Shown one piece after another: positions 1 to 9,156 of a stretch of DNA of 64,000 nucleotides; the first letter of the stretch is position 1; every line of letters starts with the position of its first letter. A program made the position numbers and the translations under genes. The stretch comes from Chloroflexota bacterium (lineage in GTDB: Bacteria > Chloroflexota > Limnocylindria > Limnocylindrales > CSP1-4), in contig JACPOS010000017.1 of NCBI GenBank assembly GCA_016191395.1, positions 62,001 through 126,000 of the forward strand, written 5' to 3'. The notes under the pieces were generated by a model. The model ran no database searches and was not told the origin of the DNA. It worked only from the letters and a program-made list of their open reading frames with translations.

Positions 1-222
1 GCCGGCCGCGAGCACCAGCAGGTTGCTCGTGGCGAGGTATTGCGGGACGAGCCTGTCCACGAGCAGCAGCGCGCCATAGACGACCAGGAACACGCCGATC
101 CAGGGCAGCCGCGGCCGCCGATCCTCTTCACGTCCCCACTCCCAGCCGTACGCCCGAATGGGCCCCTGCTCCGGCGGGAGCGTGTTCTTCATCGGATCGG
201 GTTCGCGGTCCGCGGTGTCCAT
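1..222 (-). CDS. Small membrane protein, LiaF-like N-terminal region (partial)
   Basis: An ATG at 220-222 is preceded by a strong Shine-Dalgarno (GAGGGAGG) and the frame stays open to the window edge, so at least 74 residues are coded and the C-terminus is missing. A charged Pro/Arg-rich N-terminal tail of about 40 residues is followed by a hydrophobic helix (PWIGVFLVVYGALLLVD) and the beginning of a second one. The layout resembles the membrane region of LiaI/LiaF or DUF5668-type envelope-stress proteins, which is only a resemblance. It begins 12 bases after the MMPL transporter stop and is probably the third gene of an osmC-mmpL operon. Confidence 0.7.
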   Translation of the reverse strand, partial: MDTADREPDPMKNTLPPEQGPIRAYGWEWGREEDRRPRLPWIGVFLVVYGALLLVDRLVPQYLATSNLLVLAAG

Positions 223-234
223 CGGTGACCTCCC

Positions 235-2601
235 TCAGGCAGGTGCGGTGGCTGGTTCGCCGGGGTCGTGATGATCGCCGCCGCCCGCGACGGCGGCGAG
301 ATCCTCCTCGTCCTCCACGTGGCTGAAGCCGAACCGTTCCGCCAGCCGGCCCAGCGGGCCGGGCGCCCACCAGTTCCAGCTGCCGAGCAGGCGCATCGTG
401 GCCGGGACCAGCAGCACCCGGATGATGGTCGCATCCAAGGCCACTGCCAGCGCCATGCCAACGCCGATGCTCTTGATGGTCACGGTGTCTGCCAGCGCGA
501 AGGCGGAGAAGACGGTGACCATGATCAGGGCAGCTCCAGTGATCACCCCCGCCGTGCGCGCGAGGCCGTCGGCGACCGTCGCGGTGTTGTCACCGGTGCG
601 CCGGTACGACTCCTGGATGCGCGACAGCAGCAGGACCTCATAGTCCATGGACAGGCCGATCAGGGTCGCGAACATGATGATCGGGTTGCCCGCGAGGGTG
701 TAGCCGAGCGGCTGGAAGTTGAGCAGCTCGTGGAGGTTGCCCTCCTGGAAGATCCAGACCAGGGCGCCGAAGCTCGCCGTCAGTGACAGGAGCGTCATCA
801 GCACGGCCTTGAGCGGGATCGCGAGCGAGCCGAACAGCAGGAACAGGATGATCGCGGACGCGAGCAGGGTCGTCCCGACCGCCCACGGGATCCGGTTCGC
901 CTGGCTGAGCAGGAAGTCCTCGCCGGTCGCCGCGGCCCCACCGACCTGCATCCTGCTGATCCCCGTTTCCGGCGCGACCGCGCGGATCTTGGAGATCACC
1001 GCCGTCCCGGCGGGCTCGGAGGACTTGAACGGGCTGATCGCGTCCAGGCGAACCGTCGTCCCGCGGATGTACGCCTCCCGGAGCCGGGCGATGCCGGCCT
1101 CGAGGTCCGGCGGCAGCGACCCGGCCGGCGCCGCATACAGCTGGGCGACCTGGGCCGCGGACATCGGCTTGCCGGTAGCGGGATCCGGGATCGCGAACGG
1201 GCCTTCCAGCCGATCGATGCCGTTGACCGCGGCCAGCCGGTCGGCCATCGCCGTGACGGCCGTGATCGAGGCCTCGCTCGTGGGCGAGTCCTTCGTGTCG
1301 AGCAGGATCACGATCGGGGTCGTCTCGCCGGCGCGGAACTCCGTCTGGAGCGCGACCCACGCGTCGCGGCTCGCGACGCCCTCCGGGTAGACGGTCGCGT
1401 CCGGCACACCCTGCTGGAGGCGGAGGAACGGCGAACCGACGACGAGCAGGAAGCCGAGCACCGGGATCAGCACGAGGATCGGACGGTGCATGACGCCGAG
1501 CGCGACCTGCTCCCAGCGCGACTTCCGGACCTTGCCCGGGTCGTCACGTCGCAGTCCGAGGCGGCGCAGCAGGCCGCCGACCGACAGCGAGTTCACCCGT
1601 GGTCCGAGCATGCCCAGGATCGCGGGCAGGAAGGTGAGGCTGTAGAACACGGACGCCAGGACGACGATCGCGCCGCCGAGCCCGATGGAGGACAGGCCGC
1701 TGGCCTTGAACCAGAGGAGTCCCGAGAGCCCGATCGCCACCGCCACGCCGGAGAACAGGACGGCCTTGCCGGCCGTGCCCACGGCGCGCTCCACCGCCTG
1801 CTCCACCGTCCGGCCGCGGGCGAGCTCCTCGCGGAACCGGCTCGTCAGGAACAGCGAGTAGTCGATCGCGAGCGCCAGGCCCAGCATCGTCGCGATGTTG
1901 AGGACGTAGATGCTCATCTCGGTCTGCTGCGCGAGGAGCCCCACGAGGCCGATCGACGAGGGGATCGCGAGGCCTGCCACCAGCAGCGGCATCCCGGCCG
2001 AGATCAGCGAGCCGAACACCAGGATCAGCACGAGCGCGGCGATCGGGAGCGAGACGGTCTCCGCGCGGACGAGGTCGGCCTCGGACAGGCGCTGGGAGTC
2101 CAGCTGGATCGGCCCGAAGCCGGTGAGCGCAACTGAGTAGCCGGCCGGCAGGGCGATGGCGTCCTGGACTGGCTTGACGAGGGCGATGGACTTGTCCTCG
2201 TCGACGTCAAGGCCGATGAGGACGTAGGCAGCGTCACCGGCCTTGCTGACGAATCGGTTGTCGCGGGTCTGGGCGAACCCCGTCACGCCCGTGACGCCGT
2301 CGACCGACAGCACCGGAGCGAGGCTCGACGCGATCGCGGCCTGGAACGTCGCGGACGTCGCGTCGGCGCCTGCCGACGTCGATCGGAAGAGCGCGACGAA
2401 CGCGGTGCGACCGCCACCGTAGTCCGCCTCGAGGCGATCGGCGACCTGCGCCGATTCGGAGGTCGGGTCCAGCCAGCCGCCGCTCGTCAGGTGGGATGAG
2501 GCGCTGCCGGCCAGCGAGCCCAGGCCCGCGGCGACGACGAACGCAAATGCGACGAGCCAGCGACGGCGGCGATAGACGAAGGCGCCCCAGCGGGTGAACA
2601 C
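235..2601 (-). CDS. MMPL/RND family membrane transporter
   Basis: This 788-residue protein has the MmpL/YdfJ layout: a TM helix near residue 15-35, a large extracytoplasmic domain, a block of TM helices, a second extracytoplasmic domain and a final TM block. Each TM block carries the family hallmark of an acidic residue next to Tyr: AIDYSLFLTSRFREE in the first and SMDYEVLLLSRIQE in the second, the presumed proton-relay positions. Such proteins export lipids, siderophores or drugs; the substrate cannot be told here. The start is GTG, four bases after the osmC stop, so translation is likely coupled to osmC. Confidence 0.9.
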   Translation of the reverse strand: MFTRWGAFVYRRRRWLVAFAFVVAAGLGSLAGSASSHLTSGGWLDPTSESAQVADRLEADYGGGRTAFVALFRSTSAGADATSATFQAAIASSLAPVLSVDGVTGVTGFAQTRDNRFVSKAGDAAYVLIGLDVDEDKSIALVKPVQDAIALPAGYSVALTGFGPIQLDSQRLSEADLVRAETVSLPIAALVLILVFGSLISAGMPLLVAGLAIPSSIGLVGLLAQQTEMSIYVLNIATMLGLALAIDYSLFLTSRFREELARGRTVEQAVERAVGTAGKAVLFSGVAVAIGLSGLLWFKASGLSSIGLGGAIVVLASVFYSLTFLPAILGMLGPRVNSLSVGGLLRRLGLRRDDPGKVRKSRWEQVALGVMHRPILVLIPVLGFLLVVGSPFLRLQQGVPDATVYPEGVASRDAWVALQTEFRAGETTPIVILLDTKDSPTSEASITAVTAMADRLAAVNGIDRLEGPFAIPDPATGKPMSAAQVAQLYAAPAGSLPPDLEAGIARLREAYIRGTTVRLDAISPFKSSEPAGTAVISKIRAVAPETGISRMQVGGAAATGEDFLLSQANRIPWAVGTTLLASAIILFLLFGSLAIPLKAVLMTLLSLTASFGALVWIFQEGNLHELLNFQPLGYTLAGNPIIMFATLIGLSMDYEVLLLSRIQESYRRTGDNTATVADGLARTAGVITGAALIMVTVFSAFALADTVTIKSIGVGMALAVALDATIIRVLLVPATMRLLGSWNWWAPGPLGRLAERFGFSHVEDEEDLAAVAGGGDHHDPGEPATAPA

Positions 2602-2605
2602 GGCC

Positions 2606-3055
2606 TCAGCCCTGGCTCGCGAGGCTGGCGTCCACGATCAGCTCCACGTTGCCCTTGAGGGCGCCCGAGATCGGGCAGTTCTCCTTGGCGTCCTCGGCGA
2701 TCGTGCGGAAGGTCTCGAGGTCGATGCCGGGCACGTCACCGACGACGGTGATCCGGCTGGTCGTGACCTTCCAGCCGCCCGACGCGTTGTCGAAGGAGAC
2801 CTCCGCCTTCACGTCGAGCTTCGTCGCGGTGGTCCCGTTCTTCGCGAGACGGGAGGAGAAGGCCATCGAGAAGCAGGCGGCATGCGCGGCCGCGAGCAGC
2901 TCCTCCGGCGACGTCTTGCCGTTGTGCGGCCCGGTTCGGGCCGCCCAGGAGACGTGCATGCGGCTGAACACGCCGCTGGAGACGTAGTCGATCGTCCCGC
3001 CGCCCGTGAGCAGGTCACCGGCCCACGTGACCTGGGCGTTGCGGACCTCAGCCAT
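2606..3055 (-). CDS. osmC: OsmC/Ohr family peroxiredoxin
   Basis: The 149-residue protein matches the OsmC family in length and has both redox cysteines, Cys61 in HAACFSMAF and Cys127 in KENCPIS, with the family's SPEELL motif just before the first. OsmC reduces organic hydroperoxides through these thiols in the cytoplasm, usually as a dimer. The start at 3055 is fixed by an AGGAGG Shine-Dalgarno; an upstream extension of this frame is not needed. It is the first gene of a unit with the MMPL transporter, which suggests an oxidative or osmotic envelope stress role. OsmC is more likely than Ohr from the motif spacing. Confidence 0.92.
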   Translation of the reverse strand: MAEVRNAQVTWAGDLLTGGGTIDYVSSGVFSRMHVSWAARTGPHNGKTSPEELLAAAHAACFSMAFSSRLAKNGTTATKLDVKAEVSFDNASGGWKVTTSRITVVGDVPGIDLETFRTIAEDAKENCPISGALKGNVELIVDASLASQG

Positions 3056-3213
3056 CGTGGGCCTCCTTGGGTTCGTTCGGGAAGAGCGGGTGCCCCTGTA
3101 GACGTAATCGTCCCACAGCCACCGAGCCTCGGCAGTTGACCCGGCTCCCAAGGCTCGCGGATCATCCGCTTCGGCCGCCGAGGCCTCCGAGCTGCGAAGA
3201 GGAGCGTCCCCAC

Positions 3214-4317
3214 ATGACCGCCGACACGACCGCTGCCACCCCCGGGCGAAGCGCCGACGCATTCGTCGGACGATTGTTCGAGGCCGGCCTGGGCATGTTC
3301 GAGGTCATGTCGGTCTATCTCGGCGACCGCCTTGGACTCTATCGGGCACTTCACACCGGCGGGCCCGCGACGGCCGCCGACCTGGCCGCCCGCGCCGGCA
3401 TCGACGAGCGCTACGCACGCGAATGGCTCGAGCAGCAGGCCGTCGCCGACATCGTCGACGTGGACGACGTTCGCCTGGCGCCGGAGGCGCGGAGCTATCG
3501 CCTCCCCGAGGCCTACGTGGAGCCGTTGCTGAACCCCGACAGCCCGTACTCGATCGCGCCGCTGGGCCGGTCGATCGTGGCCTGTGCCAAGGTCTTGCCG
3601 CAGCTACTGGAGGCGTATCGAACGGGTGGCGGTGTCGCCTGGTCCGCCTTCGGCCCGGACATGATCGAAGCGCAGGGTGACTTCAACCGGCCGTGGCTGA
3701 CGGGCTCCTTCGGCACCGACCTGCTGCCCGCCATCCCGGACATCCATCGGCGGCTGACAACCGAACCGCCGGCGCGCGTCGCGGACGTCGGCTGCGGCGT
3801 GGGCTGGGCCGCGATCTCCATGGCCCTGGCGTACCCCGACATCCGAATCGATGGATTCGATCTCGACCCATCGTCGATCGAGCTTGCCCGCGAGCATGCC
3901 GCCCGGGCGGGCGTCGCCGACCGAGTGTCGTTCGATACCCGCGACGTCGCGGAGGCGGACGCCGGCGCGTACGACGTCGTGGTCGTGATCGAGGCGATCC
4001 ACGACATGACCCAACCCGTCGGCGTGCTGGCATCCATCCGCCGGCTGCTGCGACCGGATGGCCTCGCCTTGATCGCAGACGAGCGGACGGAGGACACGTT
4101 CACGGCTCCCGGCAGCGCCAGCGAGCGGTTCTACTACGCCTTCAGCGTCTTCACCTGCCTCCCGGCAGCGATGACCGAGCGACCGACCGCGGCGCTCGGC
4201 ACGGTCCTGCGCGCCGACGCCATGCACCGGCTTGCGTCGGAGGCCGGGTTCGCGCGCATCGACCGCCTCGACGAGCCGGCGCTCGACATGCTCCGCTTCT
4301 ACCGGCTAACGGCCTAG
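3214..4317 (+). CDS. SAM-dependent methyltransferase with N-terminal winged-helix domain
   Basis: This 367-residue class I methyltransferase has motif I as VADVGCGVGWAA at about residue 188-199 and the acidic ribose-binding residue in GFDLD. The N-terminal 100 residues form a winged-helix dimerisation region (GPATAADLAARAGIDERY) as in Rv2258c-like and O-methyltransferase families. The ATG at 3214 has a GAAGAGGAG Shine-Dalgarno ten bases upstream. The acceptor substrate is unknown. It is divergent from osmC, and its 3' end overlaps the convergent YcaQ-like gene by 12 bases. Confidence 0.88.
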   Translation: MTADTTAATPGRSADAFVGRLFEAGLGMFEVMSVYLGDRLGLYRALHTGGPATAADLAARAGIDERYAREWLEQQAVADIVDVDDVRLAPEARSYRLPEAYVEPLLNPDSPYSIAPLGRSIVACAKVLPQLLEAYRTGGGVAWSAFGPDMIEAQGDFNRPWLTGSFGTDLLPAIPDIHRRLTTEPPARVADVGCGVGWAAISMALAYPDIRIDGFDLDPSSIELAREHAARAGVADRVSFDTRDVAEADAGAYDVVVVIEAIHDMTQPVGVLASIRRLLRPDGLALIADERTEDTFTAPGSASERFYYAFSVFTCLPAAMTERPTAALGTVLRADAMHRLASEAGFARIDRLDEPALDMLRFYRLTA

Positions 4318-5566
4318 GATCCCTCGGACCAGGGTCACGAACGGTCGAAGCGCCACGGTCCGCGGGAACGCGACCCGCGCCAGCCCGCCGAAGTCCCGAT
4401 GGGCGACGATCGCCGCCGCAAACCCCGCCGCGAACGCGGGGTCCGCGAGAGGGTCGAACCCGGGCTCCCACCAGAGGCCGACGACGCGGAGGGTCTTCGC
4501 TCGCCGGTCCAGGCGCGGCTCGATCCGGCCCACGAGCCGGTCGCCAAAGAGGATCGGCAGCACGTAGTACCCCCATCGCCGCTTGGGCTGTGGGACGTAC
4601 ACCTCCCAGATGTAGTCGAAGCCGAACAGGCGGCGGAGCAGGTCGCGGTCCCAGCAGAGCGGGTCCAGGGGGGCGAGGAACGCCGCGCCCGGATCCGCAT
4701 CGCCGGGCGGCGAGCCGTCGTGGAGCTCGCGCTCGGCGCGGGCAAGGTGGTCCAGGTCCTCGGCAACGACGAATCGCTCTCCCTTGATGCCCTCCACCTG
4801 GACCGGGATGAGGCGGCCCTCGTCCATGAGGCGGCTCCGGACTGCGGCCCGGTCGGCCGCGTAGCCGGTCCCGCCGACCCACAGCTCCTGGTTGCCCGAG
4901 GCGCCGAGCAGGCCGTTGCCGCGGTAGCGCGAGAGGAGGCGATGGGCCTGCTGGTCCTCGACGGGCCGGGCGCGCCGCGAGGATCGCCTCGGGGAAGAGC
5001 CGCTCGGCCAGGTCGTACACGCGCAGGTTGCCCTCGCGCCGCGCGATCCCGATCGTCCCGACCTCGGCGAGCGCCTCGAGGATCGCGCGCACCTGGTTCG
5101 TCGGGCGCCAGTACCAGTCGATCGCCTCGCGCGGGCCTACGTCGCGCGGCAGGAGCGTGCCCTGCTCTCGGATCCGCCCGAGCAGCTCCTCCACCAGCGG
5201 CGCATGGTCGTCGAAGGCCGTGGCGTCATGGCGCCGGCGGGCGCGATCCCACACGTAGCGATAGAGCGGCAGCTCCGCCACGGGCACGATCTGCAGGCTC
5301 TTGTTGTAGGTCTCGTACAGGCGCCGGTCCTCGTACAGCCAGTGGTCGGTCCACTCTCGCCGGTACCCGGCGATCCGGGCGAGGAGCACCAGGTCGTGGT
5401 TTCGGCCGGCGACCTCCAGCGGATCGAACTGGAGCGAACCGATGCGGTCGATGACGCGGAGCACGCTCTCGGGCTCCGCGGGCAGTGATCGGGGCGGCGC
5501 GAGCAGGTGGCGCAGGACGAGGAAGCGGCGGGCCGCCGCCGCGGATACCTGTCGAATCTCGCTCAC
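4306..5566 (-). pseudogene. YcaQ/AlkX-like winged-helix DNA glycosylase, apparent frameshift
   Basis: Two reading frames together make one protein of about 420 residues. The N-terminal part (from GTG at 5566) carries the QxD motif of the YcaQ (HTH_42) family, Gln46-Phe-Asp48 in SLQFDPL, and a winged-helix ending near AERLFPEAIL. The remainder, with the family's WEVYVPQPKRRWGYYVLPI and GRIEPRLDR blocks, lies in the next frame and ends at 4306. The join falls at about 4966-4980 (a GC-rich stretch) and needs one surplus base removed. Homologues unhook DNA interstrand crosslinks. It follows the Nudix gene by 13 bases. Either the gene is broken or the base is a sequencing error. Confidence 0.8.
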
Positions 5567-5579
5567 GTGCCGGGCGGCC

Positions 5580-6068
5580 TCACAAGCGGAGCTGCGTCTC
5601 GAGCCGGTCGACGAACGTCGCCTGCGCCGGGTGCGCCCGGCGCTTCGCCTCGGCCGTGCCGAACCACGCCACCCGATCCACCTCGGGGATCACGAGCCGC
5701 CGCCCGGTCCGGGGCGGCCACTCGATCTCGATCTCGTTGGACGTGGAGCTCGCCGGGTCCAGGTCGCCCTCCACCGCCCAGGCGTGGATGACCTTGCCGC
5801 TCTTGAGAGTCACCTCGCCGAGGTCCATGGGTGGCTTCCCGGGATCCCGGGCGACGTTGAGGAGATCCGACCCCGTCTCCTCCGCAAACTCGCGCGCCGC
5901 GACCGCCTCCGGTGCCTCGTCGGCCTCCGCGAGGCCCTTGGGAATGCTCCAGCTGCCATAGTCCTGGCTCTGCCAGTACGGCCCGCCCGGGTGCGCGAAC
6001 AGCACCTCCAGGCCCCCGCCCGTGCGGCGGAAGAGCAGGATCCCGCACGACTGGTGGGCGTGGCTCAT
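5580..6068 (-). CDS. Nudix hydrolase
   Basis: The 162-residue protein contains a Nudix box starting with GLAEADEAPEAVAA and ending REFAEETG, the Gx5Ex7REUxEExGU pattern that binds the catalytic metals. The start HQSCGILLFRRTGGGLEVL and the SWSIPKG segment are typical of the small DNA-repair or phosphohydrolase NUDIX subgroup. It hydrolyses some nucleoside diphosphate derivative; the substrate is not predictable. It is the upstream gene of a pair with the YcaQ-like gene, so a DNA-repair or nucleotide-sanitation operon is plausible. Confidence 0.9.
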   Translation of the reverse strand: MSHAHQSCGILLFRRTGGGLEVLFAHPGGPYWQSQDYGSWSIPKGLAEADEAPEAVAAREFAEETGSDLLNVARDPGKPPMDLGEVTLKSGKVIHAWAVEGDLDPASSTSNEIEIEWPPRTGRRLVIPEVDRVAWFGTAEAKRRAHPAQATFVDRLETQLRL

Positions 6069-6122
6069 CGCGGCCTGGCTCGACGGATCACGGTGCCGCG
6101 AATCGTCCCACAGCCCGCCGGG

Positions 6123-6785
6123 TCAGGCGGCTGGCGGGCCTGTTCGACGCCCGCGGGCAAGGACGACGCCAAGCCCGCCGAGCAGTCCGACCAGGACGAG
6201 GGCCAGCACGATCACAATCGGGCCGGTGCCGCTGTCGGTACTGGTCGGGCCGGGTTCGATGGTGGGTGCCGGCGTCGCGGCGGCCGCCGTCGGGGCGACG
6301 GTCGGCGCGTCGGTCGGAGCGTCGGTGGGCGCGGGCGTGCTCGTCTCGACTGGCGCCTCGGTTGGTGGATCGGTTGGCGCCTCGGTTGGTCCGGCAGTTG
6401 CCTTGACGATCAGCGTGAACGTGGCGGTCGTCGTCACGTCCTTCGTCAGCGTGAACCTGCATTTGGCGCCCTGCCCGGCGCAGAAGCCCGTCCACTTGGA
6501 GAACCTGGAGCCGGGGTCGGGGGTGGCGATCAGGGTGAGCGCCTCGCCGGACTCGAGACTCGTCTCACAGCTGTCACCGCAATTCAGGTACGGGGGATCG
6601 CTCGTGATCCGGCCCGTGCCCGACCCGGCCTTCGACAGGCGAACGTCGAAGACGTCGACGGCCGGGACGATTTCGGCCTCTCCCGGGCCCACAAGGGCTG
6701 ACGCGTTCGCAGGCTGGACGGTCGGGCTGGCCGCCGCGAACGCCAGGGCGGCGGCGACTAGCGCCGCGCCGAACCTCGGGTGCAT
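6123..6785 (-). CDS. Secreted protein with beta-repeat domain, Thr/Pro stalk and C-terminal TM anchor
   Basis: A signal peptide (residues 1-29, ending NASA) is followed by a roughly 90-residue domain with the pattern GSGTGRITSDPP...C..C...SGEALTLIATPDPGSRFSKW, which matches the bacterial repeat domain related to InlB B-repeats. Four cysteines could make two disulfides. Residues about 130-185 are a low-complexity stalk of repeating T-[ED]-AP-T units, then a hydrophobic helix (PIVIVLALVLVGLLGGLG) and a basic tail. The protein should sit on the outer face of the membrane. A GGGAGG Shine-Dalgarno supports the start. Function is unknown. Confidence 0.8.
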   Translation of the reverse strand: MHPRFGAALVAAALAFAAASPTVQPANASALVGPGEAEIVPAVDVFDVRLSKAGSGTGRITSDPPYLNCGDSCETSLESGEALTLIATPDPGSRFSKWTGFCAGQGAKCRFTLTKDVTTTATFTLIVKATAGPTEAPTDPPTEAPVETSTPAPTDAPTDAPTVAPTAAAATPAPTIEPGPTSTDSGTGPIVIVLALVLVGLLGGLGVVLARGRRTGPPAA

Positions 6786-6843
6786 CGACCTCCCGCCATC
6801 TGGCGGACGGTACGGGTCGCGCGCTGCGCGGTCAATGCGATTC

Positions 6844-8427
6844 TCAGGATCGAGGCCGGCGACCCTTCACGAACCAGGTCTCGATCCGGCCCTTGCCCTT
6901 GACCTCGACGAGGCCGCGTGGCTCGAACTCGAACGTGCCGGCCAGCCGGTCGTAGGTCTCGCGCGACACCTGGACACGTCCGGGGACGCCGGTCGATTCC
7001 ATCCGGCTCGCCATGTTCACCGTGTCGCCCCAGACGTCGTAGATGAACTTCTTGAGCCCGATGACCCCGGCGACCGCGGGCCCGACGTGCATGCCGACCC
7101 GGATCTCCAGCGAAAGCCCGCGAGCCCGCCCCAGGCGGTCGACCTCGTCGATGATCGCGAGACCCATCTCGGCGACATCCTCGGCATGCGTCGCGTGCGC
7201 GTCAGGTGCGTAGCCGTATACCGTCTGAAGGCCGCCGACGACCATGTACGCGTCGCCGACCGTCTTGATCTTCTCGAGGCGAAAGCGCTCGGCAAGCCGG
7301 TCGCAGGCGGTGAACACCTCGTTGAGGAGGTCGATCACCTCGCTGGCCGACAGCCGCGACGACATCGCGGTGAAGCCGACCACGTCTGCGAAGAGCACCG
7401 TCATGTCGTCGAACCGATCGGCGATGGCGGTCTCACCGCCCCGAAGCCGTTCGGCAATGGAGCGCGGCAGGATGTTGAGCAGCAATGCCTCGTTGTCCGC
7501 GTTGAGCCGCTCCACCTGTCGGGCGGCGGTGATGTCCGTCCCGTAGAGGTTGATCGAGTCGAACTCGTACACCGCCACGACGCGCAGTCGGTAGAGGGTG
7601 GCGTCCGCCTCGACCTCCATCGTCGGATCGGTTGGGTGCAGCGACGCGCCGAGAATCCTCGCGAACATCTCGGGAGCGAGATTCGCGCCGACCTCCGCCC
7701 CGAGCGCCTTGCGGACGATGGCGCTCGCCGGGTTCGCGTACGTCATCCGACCCTGGCGGGTCAGCCGCAGCACCGGGTTCGGGTTCTGGTTCGGGAACTT
7801 GTCGATCGCCTTCTCGGCGGTGATGTCCGTGCCGTACAGATTGATGAACTCGAACTCGGGGATCTCGACGGGCTTCAGCCGGAACGTCAGGCCGCCTTCG
7901 CCGCCCACCTCCGGCGGGCGCGCGGTCGGGTCCGCCAGGGCGGCGCGGAACTGCTCGGCGAGCGGCGCGGGGAGCGGATCACCGACCGCGATCCCCAATG
8001 CCCGGATGATCGACCGGCTCGCGTCGTTCGCATACCAGAGCGTCCCGTCGGCGGTCATGCGCAGGACCGGGTTCGGGTTTCGATCCGGGAACCGCTCCAC
8101 CACCTTCGCCGCCGTGATGTCGGTTCCGTAGAGGTTGAAGGCGTCGATCTCCGGGACGTGGATCGCGAGGACGTCGAACGTCTGCCGGCCGCTGACGACC
8201 TCGACGCGTCCGGGCGGCAGCTCGCCGGCGGCCGATCGCAGCGATGCGACGATTGGTTCGGGCAGGGTCTCGCCGACCGCCGCCTGCCAGGCCTGGAGGA
8301 TCGGCTTGGACGCGGCGTTTGCGTAGGTGAGGACGCCGGCGGCATCCATGCGCAGGACGGGGTTCGGGTTCTGGTCCGGGAAGAGGCCCATGCCCGCCAC
8401 GGGCGGCCGATCCGACGGGGTGGTCAC
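6844..8427 (-). CDS. Adenylate cyclase with three tandem PAS-like repeats
   Basis: The 527-residue protein has three repeats with a period of 97-98 residues, each opening with FP[DN][QR]NPNPVLR near residues 16, 113 and 211 and closing with NLYGTDIT near 98, 197 and 293: tandem PAS-like sensor domains. A short coiled linker leads to a class III cyclase domain (about 335-520). Metal ligands are Asp348 and Asp392, base recognition is Lys388 and Asp464, and the transition-state pair is Asn471 and Arg475. The Lys/Asp pair predicts ATP, hence cAMP, rather than GTP. No TM helix is present. The GTG start has TAGGAT six bases upstream that overlaps the preceding gene's stop. Confidence 0.9.
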   Translation of the reverse strand: MTTPSDRPPVAGMGLFPDQNPNPVLRMDAAGVLTYANAASKPILQAWQAAVGETLPEPIVASLRSAAGELPPGRVEVVSGRQTFDVLAIHVPEIDAFNLYGTDITAAKVVERFPDRNPNPVLRMTADGTLWYANDASRSIIRALGIAVGDPLPAPLAEQFRAALADPTARPPEVGGEGGLTFRLKPVEIPEFEFINLYGTDITAEKAIDKFPNQNPNPVLRLTRQGRMTYANPASAIVRKALGAEVGANLAPEMFARILGASLHPTDPTMEVEADATLYRLRVVAVYEFDSINLYGTDITAARQVERLNADNEALLLNILPRSIAERLRGGETAIADRFDDMTVLFADVVGFTAMSSRLSASEVIDLLNEVFTACDRLAERFRLEKIKTVGDAYMVVGGLQTVYGYAPDAHATHAEDVAEMGLAIIDEVDRLGRARGLSLEIRVGMHVGPAVAGVIGLKKFIYDVWGDTVNMASRMESTGVPGRVQVSRETYDRLAGTFEFEPRGLVEVKGKGRIETWFVKGRRPRS

Positions 8428-8433
8428 CCCGAG

Positions 8434-8439
8434 ATCCTA
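8434..8439 (-). promoter_or_regulatory. -10 element for the cyclase gene (leaderless)
   Basis: On the minus strand TAGGAT ends six bases before the GTG start of the cyclase gene. The TAG stop codon of the upstream gene is part of the hexamer. No Shine-Dalgarno is present. Confidence 0.45.
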
Positions 8440-9147
8440 GCGGCCGGGCGTGCCGCCCCGATCGATCGAGTCTGGCGGCGCGACCGGATCTGGAGGGAAC
8501 GCGATCGACTCGGGCGACGTACGCGAGATCGGCACCTTCGCCCGCCGCTGCGTCAGGGACCAGAGAGCGCCGCCACCGACGATCACCAGGCCCGCGAAAC
8601 CCGCGAGCAGCGGGGTGTAGTCGGCGCCTGTTCCGGTACCCAGGTTGCCCGGCGCGGGCGTTGGACGCGGCACGACCGACTCGGCGGGCGGCGTGGGCGT
8701 CACGGTGGGCGCCCCGGAGACCGCGACGGCGAGCGTCCCACCCCAGCTCGACGTCGCACCGGCATTGCAGCCACCGACCACGCCCTCGCCCTGCACGCCG
8801 AGGACGTGATCGCCGGCGGTGACCGGCCCGAAGTCCTGCGTCGGCGTGGTCTCGCCCGGCCCGAGCTGGGCGGACACGAACTTCTCCACACCGTCGACCA
8901 GGAGGTGGGCGATGATCGGCGAGCAGTGGGTGGCCGCCGCCGTGAAGGCGACGCGCAGCGTGCCCTGGGTCGTCACGGATACCTTCGCGACGGGCGTGCA
9001 CAGCTGCGCCGGCGGCGCGTTGTCGCATGCGGCGACGCCGACATCGAACGTCTGGGTAAGGTCATCCGCCACGGCCGCGGTCGCCGCGATGCCCACAGCG
9101 AGCGCAGCCACCGCAAGTGCCACGAGGACAGTGCGGCGAGGGGGCAT
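8437..9147 (-). CDS. Secreted protein with Thr/Pro stalk and C-terminal TM anchor
   Basis: The 236-residue product starts with MPPRRTVLVALAVAALAVG, a signal peptide, then a domain of about 140 residues with five cysteines and mainly beta character. A Pro/Thr-rich linker (PTVTPTPPAESVVPRPTPAPG) leads to a C-terminal TM helix (LLAGFAGLVIVGGGALW) and a basic tail. This is the same overall architecture as the product of 6123-6785 although the domains do not look alike. I chose the ATG at 9147 because a TTGACG-17-TACGTT promoter lies nine bases upstream. Function unknown; it precedes the cyclase gene by ten bases. Confidence 0.72.
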   Translation of the reverse strand: MPPRRTVLVALAVAALAVGIAATAAVADDLTQTFDVGVAACDNAPPAQLCTPVAKVSVTTQGTLRVAFTAAATHCSPIIAHLLVDGVEKFVSAQLGPGETTPTQDFGPVTAGDHVLGVQGEGVVGGCNAGATSSWGGTLAVAVSGAPTVTPTPPAESVVPRPTPAPGNLGTGTGADYTPLLAGFAGLVIVGGGALWSLTQRRAKVPISRTSPESIAFPPDPVAPPDSIDRGGTPGR

Positions 9148-9156
9148 CACCTGCGG

